64,000 nucleotides of DNA from Planctomycetota bacterium (GCA_022568135.1 JADFFQ010000001.1:104694-168693); one strand, 5' to 3'; counted from the stretch's first letter, positions 25,564 through 34,496 are shown. Translations and numbers: made by a program. The notes: generated by a model not told the origin, from the sequence alone.

Positions 25564-26549
25564 GGCTCTGTTGAAATCCTTGTTCTCATGCGGCGATGAG
25601 CATCAGGTTGTGGGTGAGCACACGCAGGCGCAGTTCGCGGAACTGGGTGAGCTCGTGTCGAGCTGTCAAGGCCGAGCCGAGACGACGCTTGTGGCGAGAG
25701 AAGCCACTCTCGGCTTGTGAGCGTTGACGGTATTGACGCTTCGGGAATCGACGTTTCATCTGCCGTCGATATTGTGTCTTGGGCCAGCGGCGGCCCGACC
25801 GACGCTCCCTTGATCGGGATCACCGTGCTGCGGATGCCCAGCTCCTCGCGGCACAGCGCATGGTTGTGCTCCGCGTCGTAGCCCTTGTCGGCGAGCACGC
25901 GGCGAGGGTGAAGGGTGCCTGCCGCCTGACGCATCGCCTCGGCGAACTGCGGTGAGTCCTGACTCGGCCCTCGGCTCGTGACCACGCCTGCAATCAGGTG
26001 AGTGGCCGTGTGGAACACCGCCGTGAGCTTCGGCCACGCCGCATGCAGTACCTTTTGCAGGCCCACGCGACGCCGGAAGTGCATCGATGCGTGCCGCGTC
26101 TCCAGACCCGTCGAATCGATGGCGGCCGTGAGATCGCCCGATGGTTCGATCAGGCCGAGGCGCCGAGCGCGATCGAAGCACGCCGACAGCAGCCGAGCAA
26201 AAGCCCCCTTTTCATTAGCTTCTGCTCGGCATACCACAGCGTGGAGTAGTTCGGCACCTTGGGCAGCTTGAGGACCCGCCGCAGGTCGGACCACTCCCCA
26301 AGCATGGCCACCATGCCACGGTAGTCGGTGCGGAAGAACTTGCGCAGCACGAGGATCGCGAAGAGCTGCGGGAGCGTGAAGTCCTTGCGCGAGAACTTGC
26401 TGGCGTACGTCGGCAGGGCCTCCTGCCCTGTGGCCAGCGCCGCCCTGGCCAATGAGATGGCTGACTTGGTCATGTCTGGACCTCCATGTCCGGTGCCTGC
26501 CTTGCATCGACCGTTATCCTCCGACTTCGCCAGGGATTTCAACAGAGCC
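25564..26549 (-). mobile_element. IS element B (986 bp) with exact 9-bp target duplication
   Basis: The inverted repeats are GGCTCTGTTGAAATCC at 25,564-25,579 and its complement at 26,534-26,549, identical over 16 bp. AAAACGCAT occurs directly outside both ends (25,555-25,563 and 26,550-26,558). The ends are of the GGCTxTGTTGAA type known from IS5/IS903-like elements, and 9-bp duplications fit that group. The element carries one transposase gene on the minus strand and sits between two genes of an operon. Confidence 0.93.
25586..26473 (-). pseudogene. IS4/IS5-superfamily DDE transposase, at least two frameshifts
   Basis: The N-terminus MTKSAISLARAALATGQEAL starts at 26,473. Coding signal changes frame near 26,200 (after KLMKRGL) and continues through AAIDSTGLETRHAS (first Asp) and VLADKGYDAEHNH (second Asp). 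Near 25,815 an extra G in AAGGGAGC shifts the frame again. The restored frame reads YRQRSQAESGFSRHKRRLG with the Y-(2)-R-(3)-E-(6)-K signature, and stops at 25,586 inside the element. It resembles the element A transposase (KFFRTDYRG is shared). Two frameshifts make it inactive unless they are sequencing errors. Confidence 0.85.
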
Positions 26550-26557
26550 AAAACGCA

Positions 26558-27979
26558 TCAGTGACTCCGTGCGGAAGCACACGGACGCTCGTACCACACG
26601 AGACGCCGGCCACTTTCGGTGATGGTTTCAGAGTGCACGACCTTCGCCACCATGGACAGGGCGCAATCGAAGGACTCGTCGCAGTAGTCGTCGAAGATAT
26701 CCTCGCGGAAGCTCAGCAACGCTTGAACCATCGAGTCCTTTTTGGGTACAAACTCAATCACGCCCTGGTGGGCCTGCCCCACCAGCCAGGCCACGGCATC
26801 GGCCAGGGGAATGTTGCGCCCGACGCAAAGGTGATGCACGACGGCCAGAGCCAGAAGTCCTGGGGCAGGACCACGAGCGGCCAGCCCGTCTCGCTCTGCC
26901 TGGTTCCAGCCCTGGCTCGGACTGGGGTTCGCCGCGTCAAGATAAAGTGGCAGGAACCGCAAATCCCGGGACTCAGCGCGGTGGAAGGCCCGCTCCAGGG
27001 CACCGGGGTCGTACTCAAAACCGATGGCAAGAGCTGCTCCGGCCTCCAAAGCCACCTGAGCGTACTCGCCGGTGTTGCAGCCGATATCCCATAGCAGCGC
27101 GGGCTTGACTCGCTCGGCGAACCTGGCAACGAACACCCGCTTCTTCTGCGCCTCCGCGCCGGTGTAAGTGTTTGATGCGGCGTAGTCAGACCACACCGTT
27201 TTCGCGGCACCCTTGGGACGCAACCCGGCGATCCAGCTACGCAGCGATCTCAACATCCGCTCGAAGGACCGGCGCGGCAGCTTCGTCTTGCTGACCTTGC
27301 GGGACACCGCAGAGTTAGACGATCGCAGCGCCAGCCGCTCGAACCACGCCGGAAACATGACATGGGTGGCGATCCGCGGGGCGAGCCAGGCGCGCCAAGG
27401 CAGCGTCGCGGCGACGGCGACGGCCGGAATGCCCTCCATCGCCCCCCGATACCACGCATTGTGCGGGATTCCCAGCCAGGCCCGCAGCAGCAGCGGATTC
27501 AGGAACTGGTCGCAGAACTGGCGGTGCCCTCGCCAAAACTCGCCTTCGCGGTAGGGTCGGAAGGACAGGTGATCGATGAAAACCGGCCGAGGGCCGACGA
27601 ACTGAACGTTGTAGGCGCTGGCGTCGGAGAGCGTGATCCCCTTGCTCAGCGCTCTCAGCTGTATGTCCAGATGCAGTATCGCAGCCGCCTTCAGGCCGGC
27701 AAACGACCACTCATATGGGTATGAGATGAAGTCGAGGCGGTCGTGCTCCAGAACCTTCACCACGTTGCCGTCGACGGGAGCCGCATCCGCCAGCGGCACT
27801 TGCCGCCAGGGGACGAGCAGATCTTCTCTGGCGAGTTCCTCCAGAAGTCCCGTTTCGACCACCCGCTGGAAATCCGCGGCGGCTCGCCTCGTGACGGTGC
27901 GAAAGATTCGGCCGTCCCTGAGGAAAACGCGCCCGCTGGGATCGCGGAAAGATGCTGGAAGCGCAAGTCCGGCTGTCAA
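26558..27979 (-). CDS. Class I SAM-dependent methyltransferase (NoeA-like architecture)
   Basis: 473 residues. An N-terminal region of ~250 residues (VKVLEHDRLDFISYPYEW, then HLDIQLRALSKGITLSDASA) precedes a SAM domain with LLWDIGCNTGEYAQVALEAG and GFEYDPGALERA. This two-part form is known from nodulation-type and polysaccharide-locus methyltransferases of unproven substrate. ALAVVHHLCVGRNIPL is the post-motif helix. It overlaps the upstream small gene by 4 nt. Its TGA overlapped the ATG of the sulfatase-like gene before IS element B inserted. Confidence 0.8.
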   Translation of the reverse strand: MTAGLALPASFRDPSGRVFLRDGRIFRTVTRRAAADFQRVVETGLLEELAREDLLVPWRQVPLADAAPVDGNVVKVLEHDRLDFISYPYEWSFAGLKAAAILHLDIQLRALSKGITLSDASAYNVQFVGPRPVFIDHLSFRPYREGEFWRGHRQFCDQFLNPLLLRAWLGIPHNAWYRGAMEGIPAVAVAATLPWRAWLAPRIATHVMFPAWFERLALRSSNSAVSRKVSKTKLPRRSFERMLRSLRSWIAGLRPKGAAKTVWSDYAASNTYTGAEAQKKRVFVARFAERVKPALLWDIGCNTGEYAQVALEAGAALAIGFEYDPGALERAFHRAESRDLRFLPLYLDAANPSPSQGWNQAERDGLAARGPAPGLLALAVVHHLCVGRNIPLADAVAWLVGQAHQGVIEFVPKKDSMVQALLSFREDIFDDYCDESFDCALSMVAKVVHSETITESGRRLVWYERPCASARSH

Positions 27980-28182
27980 GTGCCGTCTTCCTTCTCACCT
28001 TTGTGACTGGACCGGAGAATGAAGCCTTTGATCCTCTGCCAATACAACCTGATGCCGACCAAGGCGGCAGCAACGCTCCCAATGATCGCCTGCATAATTA
28101 TGCTGCCGGTGCCCGGATCAATGTAGGCATACACAGGCCAGTCAACGAACAGCAGCTCGGGCATTGTTGGCACCCCAAACAT
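27976..28182 (-). CDS. Small conserved membrane protein
   Basis: 68 residues with one membrane segment. The signature YIDPGTGSIIMQAIIGSVAA is followed by IRLYWQRIKGFI and a charged tail. Short proteins with this YIDPGTGS start occur beside sulfatase-like and methyltransferase genes in bacterial glycan loci; their function is unknown to me. First gene of a three-gene minus-strand operon. Confidence 0.7.
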   Translation of the reverse strand: MFGVPTMPELLFVDWPVYAYIDPGTGSIIMQAIIGSVAAALVGIRLYWQRIKGFILRSSHKGEKEDGT

Positions 28183-28302
28183 TAGACGAACAGAAGCCTA
28201 CCGTCATGAGCTGCTGTATTATCTAACAACATCTTCTCCGCTTGTCCAACGTACGATGCCCGCGGCCGTAAGGCGAGTCCGGATTCCGGGTCCAAGTTGT
28301 AT

Positions 28303-28344
28303 GTCGCCGAGTCCTTGCATGATGCCGTCGTTCGCCACGTGCTG
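28303..28344 (+). repeat. 42-bp direct repeat, orphan copy of hddB 3' end
   Basis: Identical to 23,590-23,631 and still encodes SLHDAVVRHVL, but without the rest of the gene. The preceding 28,183-28,302 and following 28,345-28,478 contain no convincing gene. Confidence 0.9.
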
Positions 28345-28478
28345 GCAGGTTAGCATCGGGCGGCACGCATTCGCTTCCGCCAGGCCGTCCTCGCATGTTC
28401 CGCGTATGGTACAAATACTCGGCGGAATGAACCAGGGCCCGGCTCGCTGTTGCGTGTCCATGCTCTCATCGCCCTCGA

Positions 28479-28634
28479 TCAGGGCCTTGCCGGCTCCTTC
28501 TTGTCGGGATTCTCGTGGGGTTGCTTGTCGGATCTCTCAGGATCGCGCAGCGCTCTGCGCAGGGCGCGGTTCTCTTTGCTCAGTCGTTTGTACTCGCGGT
28601 GCTGTTGGGGATTCATCCAACCGAACATGGCCAT
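28479..28634 (-). CDS. Possible small coiled protein near transposase
   Basis: 51 residues from MAMFGWMNPQQ, with a charged helical stretch YKRLSKENRALRRALRDPER. It lies downstream of the integrase-core transposase on the same strand, 53 nt away. The heptad-like composition looks coding, but no family is recognised. It could be a remnant belonging to the mobile element. Confidence 0.3.
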   Translation of the reverse strand: MAMFGWMNPQQHREYKRLSKENRALRRALRDPERSDKQPHENPDKKEPARP

Positions 28635-28687
28635 GAACAGCTGCGACAGCAGTATTCGAAGCGGCCGTCGTCGGAGACGGGGTTCGT

Positions 28688-29764
28688 TCACGCTGCGATT
28701 CCGTGGTATGAGCGCAGGAGTCCGCCGAGTCTCTCTCGGCACTGGGCTGATTCCGCCGGCGGAGATACCGCGATCGCAAGCTCGAGTGTTCGGTTGCCGA
28801 CGCCTTGATGCGGTCGATCCTCGTGGTAGTGTTCGACGTATTGGGTGATCGCATGCCGCAGCGATCCCTCGCTGAACAGGATCAACCGGCCGAGGCACTC
28901 CTCCTTGATCGAGCGGACGAAGCGTTCGGCGAAGGCGTTCAGATTCGGCGATTGCGGTAGGAGGCGGATCGGCTTCACTCCTGATGTCTTGAGGAGGTGC
29001 CGAAACGCCTCGCAGTACTTGGAGTCGCGATCGATGATCAAGAATCGCTTGCCGAGCAGGAGCCCATCTTTCACGTCGGTGAGGTTCCTCGCGAGCTGCA
29101 TCATCCATGCCGCGTTCGGAGCCCGAGTGATGCCTGCGACGTGTACACGCCGCGTCGATAACTCCATGACGAAGAGCACGTAGTACGTGGTGAGACCGCG
29201 CCACGTGCAGACTTCGACCGTGAAGAAATCGGCAGCGGCAAGACAATCCCAGTTCGCGCTCAGGAACTGCCGCCAAGTCGTTCGTTTCCGCCGTTCGGAG
29301 GAAGGCTCGATCCCGTTGGCTTTGAGAATGTTGCGCACCGTGGTTGGTGACAGCCGATGCCCGAGCTTCCTGATCTCGCCCTCGATCCGATCGTATCCCC
29401 ACAGCGGATTCTCGAGCGCCATCTGCACCACGAGCTTCCGAAGCAGCAGAATCACCGGCGGTCGACCTGGACCTCGGCGATCGCTGTAGTCCCACTTCTC
29501 AGCGACCAGCTTCCGGTACCACCGCATGATCGTGTCAGGGGTCACCAACGAAGCCCACTCGCCCAACAGCTTCCGTCCGAGTCGCTTTCCAAGCACGGCC
29601 AGACGACGACGCTGGCCATCGGTCAGCCGTGGCCGCTTGCCCATCTGCTCGCGCAGAATCCGATTCTCTTCTCGCAGATACAGGTTGATCACGTGCTCTC
29701 GCTCCGTGAGCACCCCCGCCAGACACAGCAGGATCAACTCAAGCGGCCGAAGCACATCATGCAT
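28688..29764 (-). CDS. Integrase-core (rve, IS3/IS481-type) transposase
   Basis: 358 residues, intact. An N-terminal helix-turn-helix region includes NRILREQMGKRPRLTDGQRR and LVTPDTIMRWYRKLVAEKW. The integrase core follows, with the DDE triad in LAAADFFTVEV, LIIDRDSKY and NAFAERFVRSIKEECLG. ENPLWGYDRIEGEI is the HTH_21-type segment before the core. I could not identify terminal repeats or a target duplication, so the element limits are unknown. Confidence 0.88.
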   Translation of the reverse strand: MHDVLRPLELILLCLAGVLTEREHVINLYLREENRILREQMGKRPRLTDGQRRRLAVLGKRLGRKLLGEWASLVTPDTIMRWYRKLVAEKWDYSDRRGPGRPPVILLLRKLVVQMALENPLWGYDRIEGEIRKLGHRLSPTTVRNILKANGIEPSSERRKRTTWRQFLSANWDCLAAADFFTVEVCTWRGLTTYYVLFVMELSTRRVHVAGITRAPNAAWMMQLARNLTDVKDGLLLGKRFLIIDRDSKYCEAFRHLLKTSGVKPIRLLPQSPNLNAFAERFVRSIKEECLGRLILFSEGSLRHAITQYVEHYHEDRPHQGVGNRTLELAIAVSPPAESAQCRERLGGLLRSYHGIAA

Positions 29765-29906
29765 GGCCCAAGTCTACCGACACGTTCTCTGGCCGGCCGG
29801 AGTGCCACGCAATCCACACATCGTTCACCCTTGGAGACACACGACTTGCGGCTCGGCCGAGTTCTTGCACCATACCGGTGCCGATCAGTCCCGGGAAGCG
29901 TAGCCG

Positions 29907-30209
29907 TTATCGCACGGACTGCATTCGGTAAAGTCGATCCCACGAATAGATGCCGGTGTCGTGGCCGTCGGAGAAGGCGAGCTTCACTGCGTAGCGTCCG
30001 ACGAGCTGCATGTTTGTGATGCCGATGTTGTCCGGCACCGCCTCGACGTCGAGGGTGCGAACTCCTGTCCTCTCATCGACGCAGCCGGCGCAGGGGCATT
30101 CACACCGAAGCTCTCTTACGGAATGACGATGCAGCGCTTCGTCGCCCCAGGTTATCTCCAGTATTCCTTCCGCTCGCTTCAACGTGATGTCGGTTGGTGC
30201 GTCGCGCAT
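29907..30209 (-). CDS. DUF971 protein (gamma-butyrobetaine hydroxylase-like N-terminal domain)
   Basis: About 100 residues from MRDAPTDITLKRAEG. RELRCECPCAGCVDE, DNIGITNMQLVGRYAV and FSDGHDTGIYSWDRL are the conserved DUF971 blocks. The family often stands alone and binds metal through its cysteines, with links to Fe-S cluster or hydroxylase proteins. The longer frame to 30,332 is not supported by homology. Confidence 0.85.
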   Translation of the reverse strand: MRDAPTDITLKRAEGILEITWGDEALHRHSVRELRCECPCAGCVDERTGVRTLDVEAVPDNIGITNMQLVGRYAVKLAFSDGHDTGIYSWDRLYRMQSVR

Positions 30210-30422
30210 GATCGTCTCGTTCCATCCGGTTTCGTCCGTGCCCTCTGGGTTCAAAACGTAGCCGAACCACCAATTCCTCGATCGAGAGGTCCCGGCCGAT
30301 GTCGTATGGTTCCAATATTCGACCGCGCACATCAGGCCGCCTTGCGGTAGTAGAGCGTATCGACAAAACGATCCGCAACCTGCTGGACAACATCACGGCG
30401 GGGGCATACGGGGTGTGGAGTC

Positions 30423-30488
30423 CCGGTGGTGGTTGACATCGGTGCCTACGAGTTCCAGGGCGCTGCCCTTGAGGGGAGAGGGTCTTAG
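30423..30488 (+). pseudogene. C-terminal scrap of a beta-helix protein
   Basis: Encodes PVVVDIGAYEFQG followed by a short tail and TAG. VDIGAYEFQ/VDMGAFEFQ ends the parallel beta-helix part of planctomycete secreted proteins, such as the one at 38,878. Nothing of the body is present upstream. Confidence 0.4.
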
Positions 30489-32200
30489 GCGCCTGGCGGC
30501 GGAGGGTACGCAGGCAGTGATGTGAGGCGAGTGTCCTCGACGGGGGCGCCAACGGTGAAGTGGTAGATCGTCTGATAGCGTCGGCCGGCCAGGCCGAGAA
30601 TCTCGTGCGTAGCCTCGTCGAAGAAGCACCCGATGCCCGTCGATCCCATGCCGGCGGCTTCCGCTTCCAGGTAGAGCACCTGCCCGATGGCGCCCGCCTC
30701 CCAGTGCAGCCGCCGGTAGAACCAGGCTCCGTGGGCGGCCAGGCGCGGCTCGAACTCGGCGAGCATGGCCGCGGCGAACGCGCCGTCAGCGGCGATCTCC
30801 TGATGACAGGAGCTCATCCGGGCCGCCGTTCGGCAGTCGGCTTTGCGCAAGAGATACAGGTTTATGCCGGACGGGCAGGCCGGCGGGCGGCGCCATTCGA
30901 AGCGCCTGGTCAGGGCGCAACGCAGGTCGTCAAGCTGACACGGATTCCGAACGAGGAGGTAGAGTCCCGGCGACAATCCTCTGACACGGTGGACGAACAG
31001 CAGAAGATGGACCGCTGGCCTCCAGGGAAGTGCTGCAAAGGGGACCTGCGACGGACTCGGCAGCACCCGCTGGAGCATCCGGTAGAAGGTCGTCCGCGTC
31101 AGGCCGGTCTTTCCGTCGAGGGCCAGGGCGCTGCGACGCTGACGAATCAGTGATCTGGCGAACAGTCTGCGATCGGGCAGCCCGATCGTTGGGTCGGCCG
31201 GCGCGTCCGGAGGCCAGAAGTCACTGCCCGGCGGCTCCTCCCTCAAGGTGGCGCGGGAGGCAACGTCGATGATCGGCCAGGGCTGGTGCTCAGCGCTGAG
31301 TCGATTGCGTCGCCCGAGCCAGGGTCCAGCACCGATGCGTGCAATTAAATCCGGTGATGGGCGGTAGGCGCGCTGATGGAGGGTCGAAAGCGACTCTTTC
31401 CCGTGTGGATACAGGGCCAGCACACATTCTGCGTGCTCCGCCTCCATATCCTGTTGGCGACAAACGCCCAGGAGCTGTGCCAGCTCGGCGTTGGTCAGCG
31501 ATTCCAGAAGGCGTGCCTCCCATCCCAGAACGGCTGCGGCCACGGCCACTGCGCCCACGGCATGTCCGAGATCGTGCTGGCAGTAGCGGAAGGCACGCTC
31601 TCCGTACTTCCAGGACTCCCGCCAGTAAATCGAGGTGAGCCCGACCATGATCGCCGATGGGGGCAGCCCCCGACGGAGCCCCTCCCAGACCTCGTCGGTC
31701 AGCTCGCTGCGGACCTCCAGGCCATGCTCGAGCGGGCAGTAGTGATACACGGCAGGCCGGTCGTAAAGTCCGGGCACGGCGCCAGCCAGCAAGTAGCCTT
31801 CCGTGGGATGGAGGTCGCCGCTGGAGGGGTTGACCCGCAATGACCAGCGCGCGCTGCGGTATTCCTTCCACGCGGAAAGGGCCAGGCTGTCATAGAAAAG
31901 CTGGGAGATGCTTTCGCGGTTGACCGGCTGCGCCTCAACGCGCCCCGGACGATAGATCTCGTCATAGAGTGGTCTATCTCTGTCGGTGGGCGGCAGATGG
32001 TCCAGTTGCAACAGCCTCGCCCCGCGGTAACGGCGGAATGGATTCGGCTGGTTTGCCCAGTCCATGGAGCCGGGGGAAAGCGCGTACCGCTGGGGATGGT
32101 GCTTCGTGCGCTGGTGGTACGCGATGACGACATCGCCCGGATCGCGATCCGGTCCGCGGCAGCGCTGCCCGTGAACTTCGGCGCTGGTGGAGCCGGCCAC
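30485..32200 (-). CDS. SagB/ThcOx-type nitroreductase-family protein
   Basis: 571 residues. It begins with YHQRTKHHPQRYALSPGSMD, the conserved start of the SagB-type family. Two nitroreductase-like halves follow. The first has RVNPSSGDLHPTEGYLL and later HDLGHAVGAVAVAAAVLGWE; the second has RRSALALDGKTGLTRTTFYR and EAGAIGQVLYLEAEAAGMGS. These proteins bind FMN and oxidise peptides or small molecules. No ribosomal-peptide precursor or YcaO gene is visible nearby, so the role may be general redox. The first ~20 residues overlap a broken gene and the exact start is uncertain. Confidence 0.85.
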   Translation of the reverse strand: MAGSTSAEVHGQRCRGPDRDPGDVVIAYHQRTKHHPQRYALSPGSMDWANQPNPFRRYRGARLLQLDHLPPTDRDRPLYDEIYRPGRVEAQPVNRESISQLFYDSLALSAWKEYRSARWSLRVNPSSGDLHPTEGYLLAGAVPGLYDRPAVYHYCPLEHGLEVRSELTDEVWEGLRRGLPPSAIMVGLTSIYWRESWKYGERAFRYCQHDLGHAVGAVAVAAAVLGWEARLLESLTNAELAQLLGVCRQQDMEAEHAECVLALYPHGKESLSTLHQRAYRPSPDLIARIGAGPWLGRRNRLSAEHQPWPIIDVASRATLREEPPGSDFWPPDAPADPTIGLPDRRLFARSLIRQRRSALALDGKTGLTRTTFYRMLQRVLPSPSQVPFAALPWRPAVHLLLFVHRVRGLSPGLYLLVRNPCQLDDLRCALTRRFEWRRPPACPSGINLYLLRKADCRTAARMSSCHQEIAADGAFAAAMLAEFEPRLAAHGAWFYRRLHWEAGAIGQVLYLEAEAAGMGSTGIGCFFDEATHEILGLAGRRYQTIYHFTVGAPVEDTRLTSLPAYPPPPGA

Positions 32201-32233
32201 TGTATCTGGTTCCAGGTCGGGTGAACGTCCGCA

Positions 32234-32338
32234 TCATGGTACGCACGGGCCGAATGGAGCACACCCCCACGCCACGCCAACATTGACGGCCGCCCCAAAC
32301 AGCAGGAAGAGCACGATGGTGAGCACGCGGCGCCTCAT
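32234..32338 (-). pseudogene. N-terminal fragment of a planctomycete membrane protein
   Basis: Encodes MRRRVLTIVLFLLFGAAVNV followed by VAWGCAPFGPC and an early stop. This opening is typical of a common Phycisphaerae membrane protein of unknown function. In a second frame the sequence continues with YHDADVHPTWNQIQWPAPPA, which also fits that family, so a frameshift plus truncation is likely. It lies just upstream of the SagB-type gene. Confidence 0.5.
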
Positions 32339-32406
32339 GTTGCGACCCTCGCCCGCTGAGGGGCCGCGTCCTGGTCCAATACTCAGCCGAACCCATCAAG
32401 CAGGGG

Positions 32407-32607
32407 TCAGGTGTCTTCGCCGGTGACCAGGCGCTCGAGCCTCTCAAGCCGCTCCTCGATGTGCAGCAGCTTCTGGATGATGATGATGTGGGTCTTCTTG
32501 GCGTCGATCCCTACGGGGCTGTCTTCGCTGGCGATCAGCTTTTCGATCTCGCCGTAGTCCGATGCGGAAACCTTCGGATCCATGTGGGCAACGATACCAG
32601 AGATCAT
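32407..32607 (-). CDS. Small conserved hypothetical protein
   Basis: 66 residues from ATG 32,607, which follows AGGAGG at 5-nt spacing. DYGEIEKLIASEDSPVGIDA is followed by THIIIIQKLLHIEERLERLE, which looks helical and coiled at the end. No function is known to me. The strong ribosome site and the amino-acid pattern support expression. Confidence 0.6.
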   Translation of the reverse strand: MISGIVAHMDPKVSASDYGEIEKLIASEDSPVGIDAKKTHIIIIQKLLHIEERLERLERLVTGEDT

Positions 32608-32740
32608 CACCACCTCCTAGAGCTCGCCGATTATTTGTCGAGCGGTTCGTGCAGGCGCACGCGCGTGCCCGGTCGGATATCCGACCCGAATGATCAACTG
32701 GCCAACGTGGCGACATGGCCGTAGGGTAGGCGGGGCTACG

Positions 32741-33154
32741 TTAGCGCCGGAGCGGCCGCGCGAAGCTCAACTCGTGGCCATCGGGGTCGCTGAGGTGGAA
32801 GTATCGCTCCCCCCATTCGGCGTTGCGCGGCGCAAACTGCGGCGACAACCCTGCCCCGGTGGCCCGGTTGTAGAACGTGTCGACATCTGACACGTAGAAG
32901 ATGACGCGGCCCCATGCAGCCAGAGGCGTAGCCGTCGTCTTCGCCGCTAGGTTGAGGTAGTTGCCGCCCACTGCGAAGCTCGTGAAGGACGCCTCAGGTC
33001 CGCCGAGCAGGCGGCGAAATCCCAACGCCTCATAGAAGCGCACCGCCCGCACCATGTCAGCGGTGACGAGGGTCACTGCGCTGATCGCCTCGACATCTGT
33101 ACGGGCTTGCACGAACGGCGCGTCTGCATCGTGGTTAGAAGCGGGCGTCGGCAT
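32741..33154 (-). CDS. VOC-family (glyoxalase-fold) protein
   Basis: About 137 residues. ISAVTLVTADMVRAVRFYEA, VGGNYLNLAAKT and ERYFHLSDPDGHELSFAR cover the single VOC module, including the metal-site Glu in GHELSF. It may act in detoxification or a small-molecule conversion. Start is uncertain: ATG 33,154 has GGAGG too close for ideal spacing, and TTG 33,184 is possible. It stands alone on the left side of the phage-like element. Confidence 0.75.
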   Translation of the reverse strand: MPTPASNHDADAPFVQARTDVEAISAVTLVTADMVRAVRFYEALGFRRLLGGPEASFTSFAVGGNYLNLAAKTTATPLAAWGRVIFYVSDVDTFYNRATGAGLSPQFAPRNAEWGERYFHLSDPDGHELSFARPLRR

Positions 33155-33352
33155 GCCTCCAGTGTTCCCCGTGGTAACTGACAATGCGGGGGTGCCGCTG
33201 GCAGCGTTCTGGCCGCTTGGCCGGCGTGCACCTGGCCCTTCCCGAACATCAATTCTAGCGCGGCCTGCTCAGCCTTCAGGCCCAGCTCTTTCCGTGGGGG
33301 ACTGAACGAGCTGCAACGCGGTCGCTGCTGTGCCAACCTCCGCCAGTCTGTG

Positions 33353-33814
33353 CTAACCCGGCGTCCTGAAGAAACGCAGCCTCGGATCGTCCGGATCTAT
33401 GGGCGGCACGACCGTCACCCGCGTGCGGCTGCTCGGCGTCATGCCGAACTCCACAAGGAACTCGTGCATCTGCCTCATGGCTTTGTTCGCGATGGAAAGA
33501 TACGGATTCTGGATCAGGTTTCCATCTTTGGTCTTGACGACCAGTCCATGCATCGCAGCTTCTTTCTCGGCCTTGACCCATCGACCGTAGGCTTGGCAGT
33601 AGGCCGCCAGAGCAGCCCGGTCAAGCTTGGTGAGCAGACCCAGCCGCTCCAACTCCGGGGCGATCCGATCCCATTCGCTTCTGGCGGTCCTGCTCAAATG
33701 GGCCGGGCGCGTTGGACGGACGACCGGCGGTATCGGCTCCAGCGGATCCGTCACCCGGCGGCTGCCGCGGGCGAGCTTGAGCTGGGTTGGCAACGGTTTC
33801 GGTCCGCGCTTCAT
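33353..33814 (-). CDS. Phage terminase small subunit, P27-like
   Basis: 153 residues. MKRGPKPLPTQLKLARGSRR and TARSEWDRIAPELERLGLLT, then AAYCQAYGRWVKAEKEA and NPYLSIANKAMRQMHEFLVE, are the conserved blocks of the P27-type small terminase, which recognises phage DNA for packaging. No large terminase follows in the window, so the element may be a satellite or a decayed phage. Confidence 0.9.
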   Translation of the reverse strand: MKRGPKPLPTQLKLARGSRRVTDPLEPIPPVVRPTRPAHLSRTARSEWDRIAPELERLGLLTKLDRAALAAYCQAYGRWVKAEKEAAMHGLVVKTKDGNLIQNPYLSIANKAMRQMHEFLVEFGMTPSSRTRVTVVPPIDPDDPRLRFFRTPG

Positions 33815-33858
33815 TGTCTATTCAACCCCCGACTTTCGCGCCAGTTATCCCCGCGAAA

Positions 33859-34212
33859 TCACCCATCACAATAGCGCCATGACCGATTTCGGGCGCTGCC
33901 CCCCCTGTCGAAATGCGCGCATTTATGTGCGTGGTTAGCGGTACGGTACGCATCGGTCAGGCCACACAACGCAAGACCGCCCTTCCCCTGCCTTTTGATC
34001 GTCTCATCCGCGGCTGCCTCAACCGTGATCCGTTCGCGTTGGATTTCCCCTTCCACCGTTAGATCAATCTCGGGCAGGATCACTTCGATGACAGCCCGAG
34101 GGGGCTTACCGACCGACACTTCCCATCGAACTGAGACCACGTTGCCGATCGCTTCGCCGTCATCGCCGAAAACCTGTGTGCCGTGGATTGTCCCGTCACT
34201 GATGATTTTCAT
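33859..34212 (-). CDS. Phage-element hypothetical protein
   Basis: About 117 residues from MKIISDGTIHGTQVFGDDGE. The first ~75 residues are beta-rich (NVVSVRWEVSVGKPPRAVIE). The tail after TIKRQGKGGLAL may be altered. It overlaps the HNH gene upstream by 4 nt, so the two are coupled. No family recognised. Confidence 0.6.
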   Translation of the reverse strand: MKIISDGTIHGTQVFGDDGEAIGNVVSVRWEVSVGKPPRAVIEVILPEIDLTVEGEIQRERITVEAAADETIKRQGKGGLALCGLTDAYRTANHAHKCAHFDRGGSARNRSWRYCDG

Positions 34213-34496
34213 TCCCCGCGTCTCGTTTTCTGCGAGTGATGCATCGCACACAGACCCTGAAGGTTGTCAAAGCTATCGTCCCCGCCGTCGCGCTTAGGAA
34301 TGATGTGGTCGGCATCCGTTGACGGATCGTGACAGCCGGGCCACTTGCAGAACGGATCGCGCCGCAGGACCATCATCCGCAGCTTGCGCCAGCGCCACCC
34401 GTACCCCCGCCTGGCGGCGCTTAGCCGGCCCTCACGTCCGCGCTGCGGTCGCTGCTCTCTCTGCCGCTGCAAGTGCGTCTTCGGTCGATAGGGCAT
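34209..34496 (-). CDS. HNH endonuclease
   Basis: 95 residues from ATG 34,496, with GGAGG 8 nt upstream. FCKWPGCHDPSTDADHIIP, GGDDSFDNLQGLCAMHHSQK give the zinc cysteines and the H-N-H residues. Small phage HNH proteins commonly sit beside terminase genes and assist packaging, as here. Confidence 0.9.
   Translation of the reverse strand: MPYRPKTHLQRQREQRPQRGREGRLSAARRGYGWRWRKLRMMVLRRDPFCKWPGCHDPSTDADHIIPKRDGGDDSFDNLQGLCAMHHSQKTRRGE

Noticed and set aside
33185..33352. Left attachment site of the element
   Set aside because: I searched by eye for a copy of the tRNA 3' end here and found none, so no att site is annotated.
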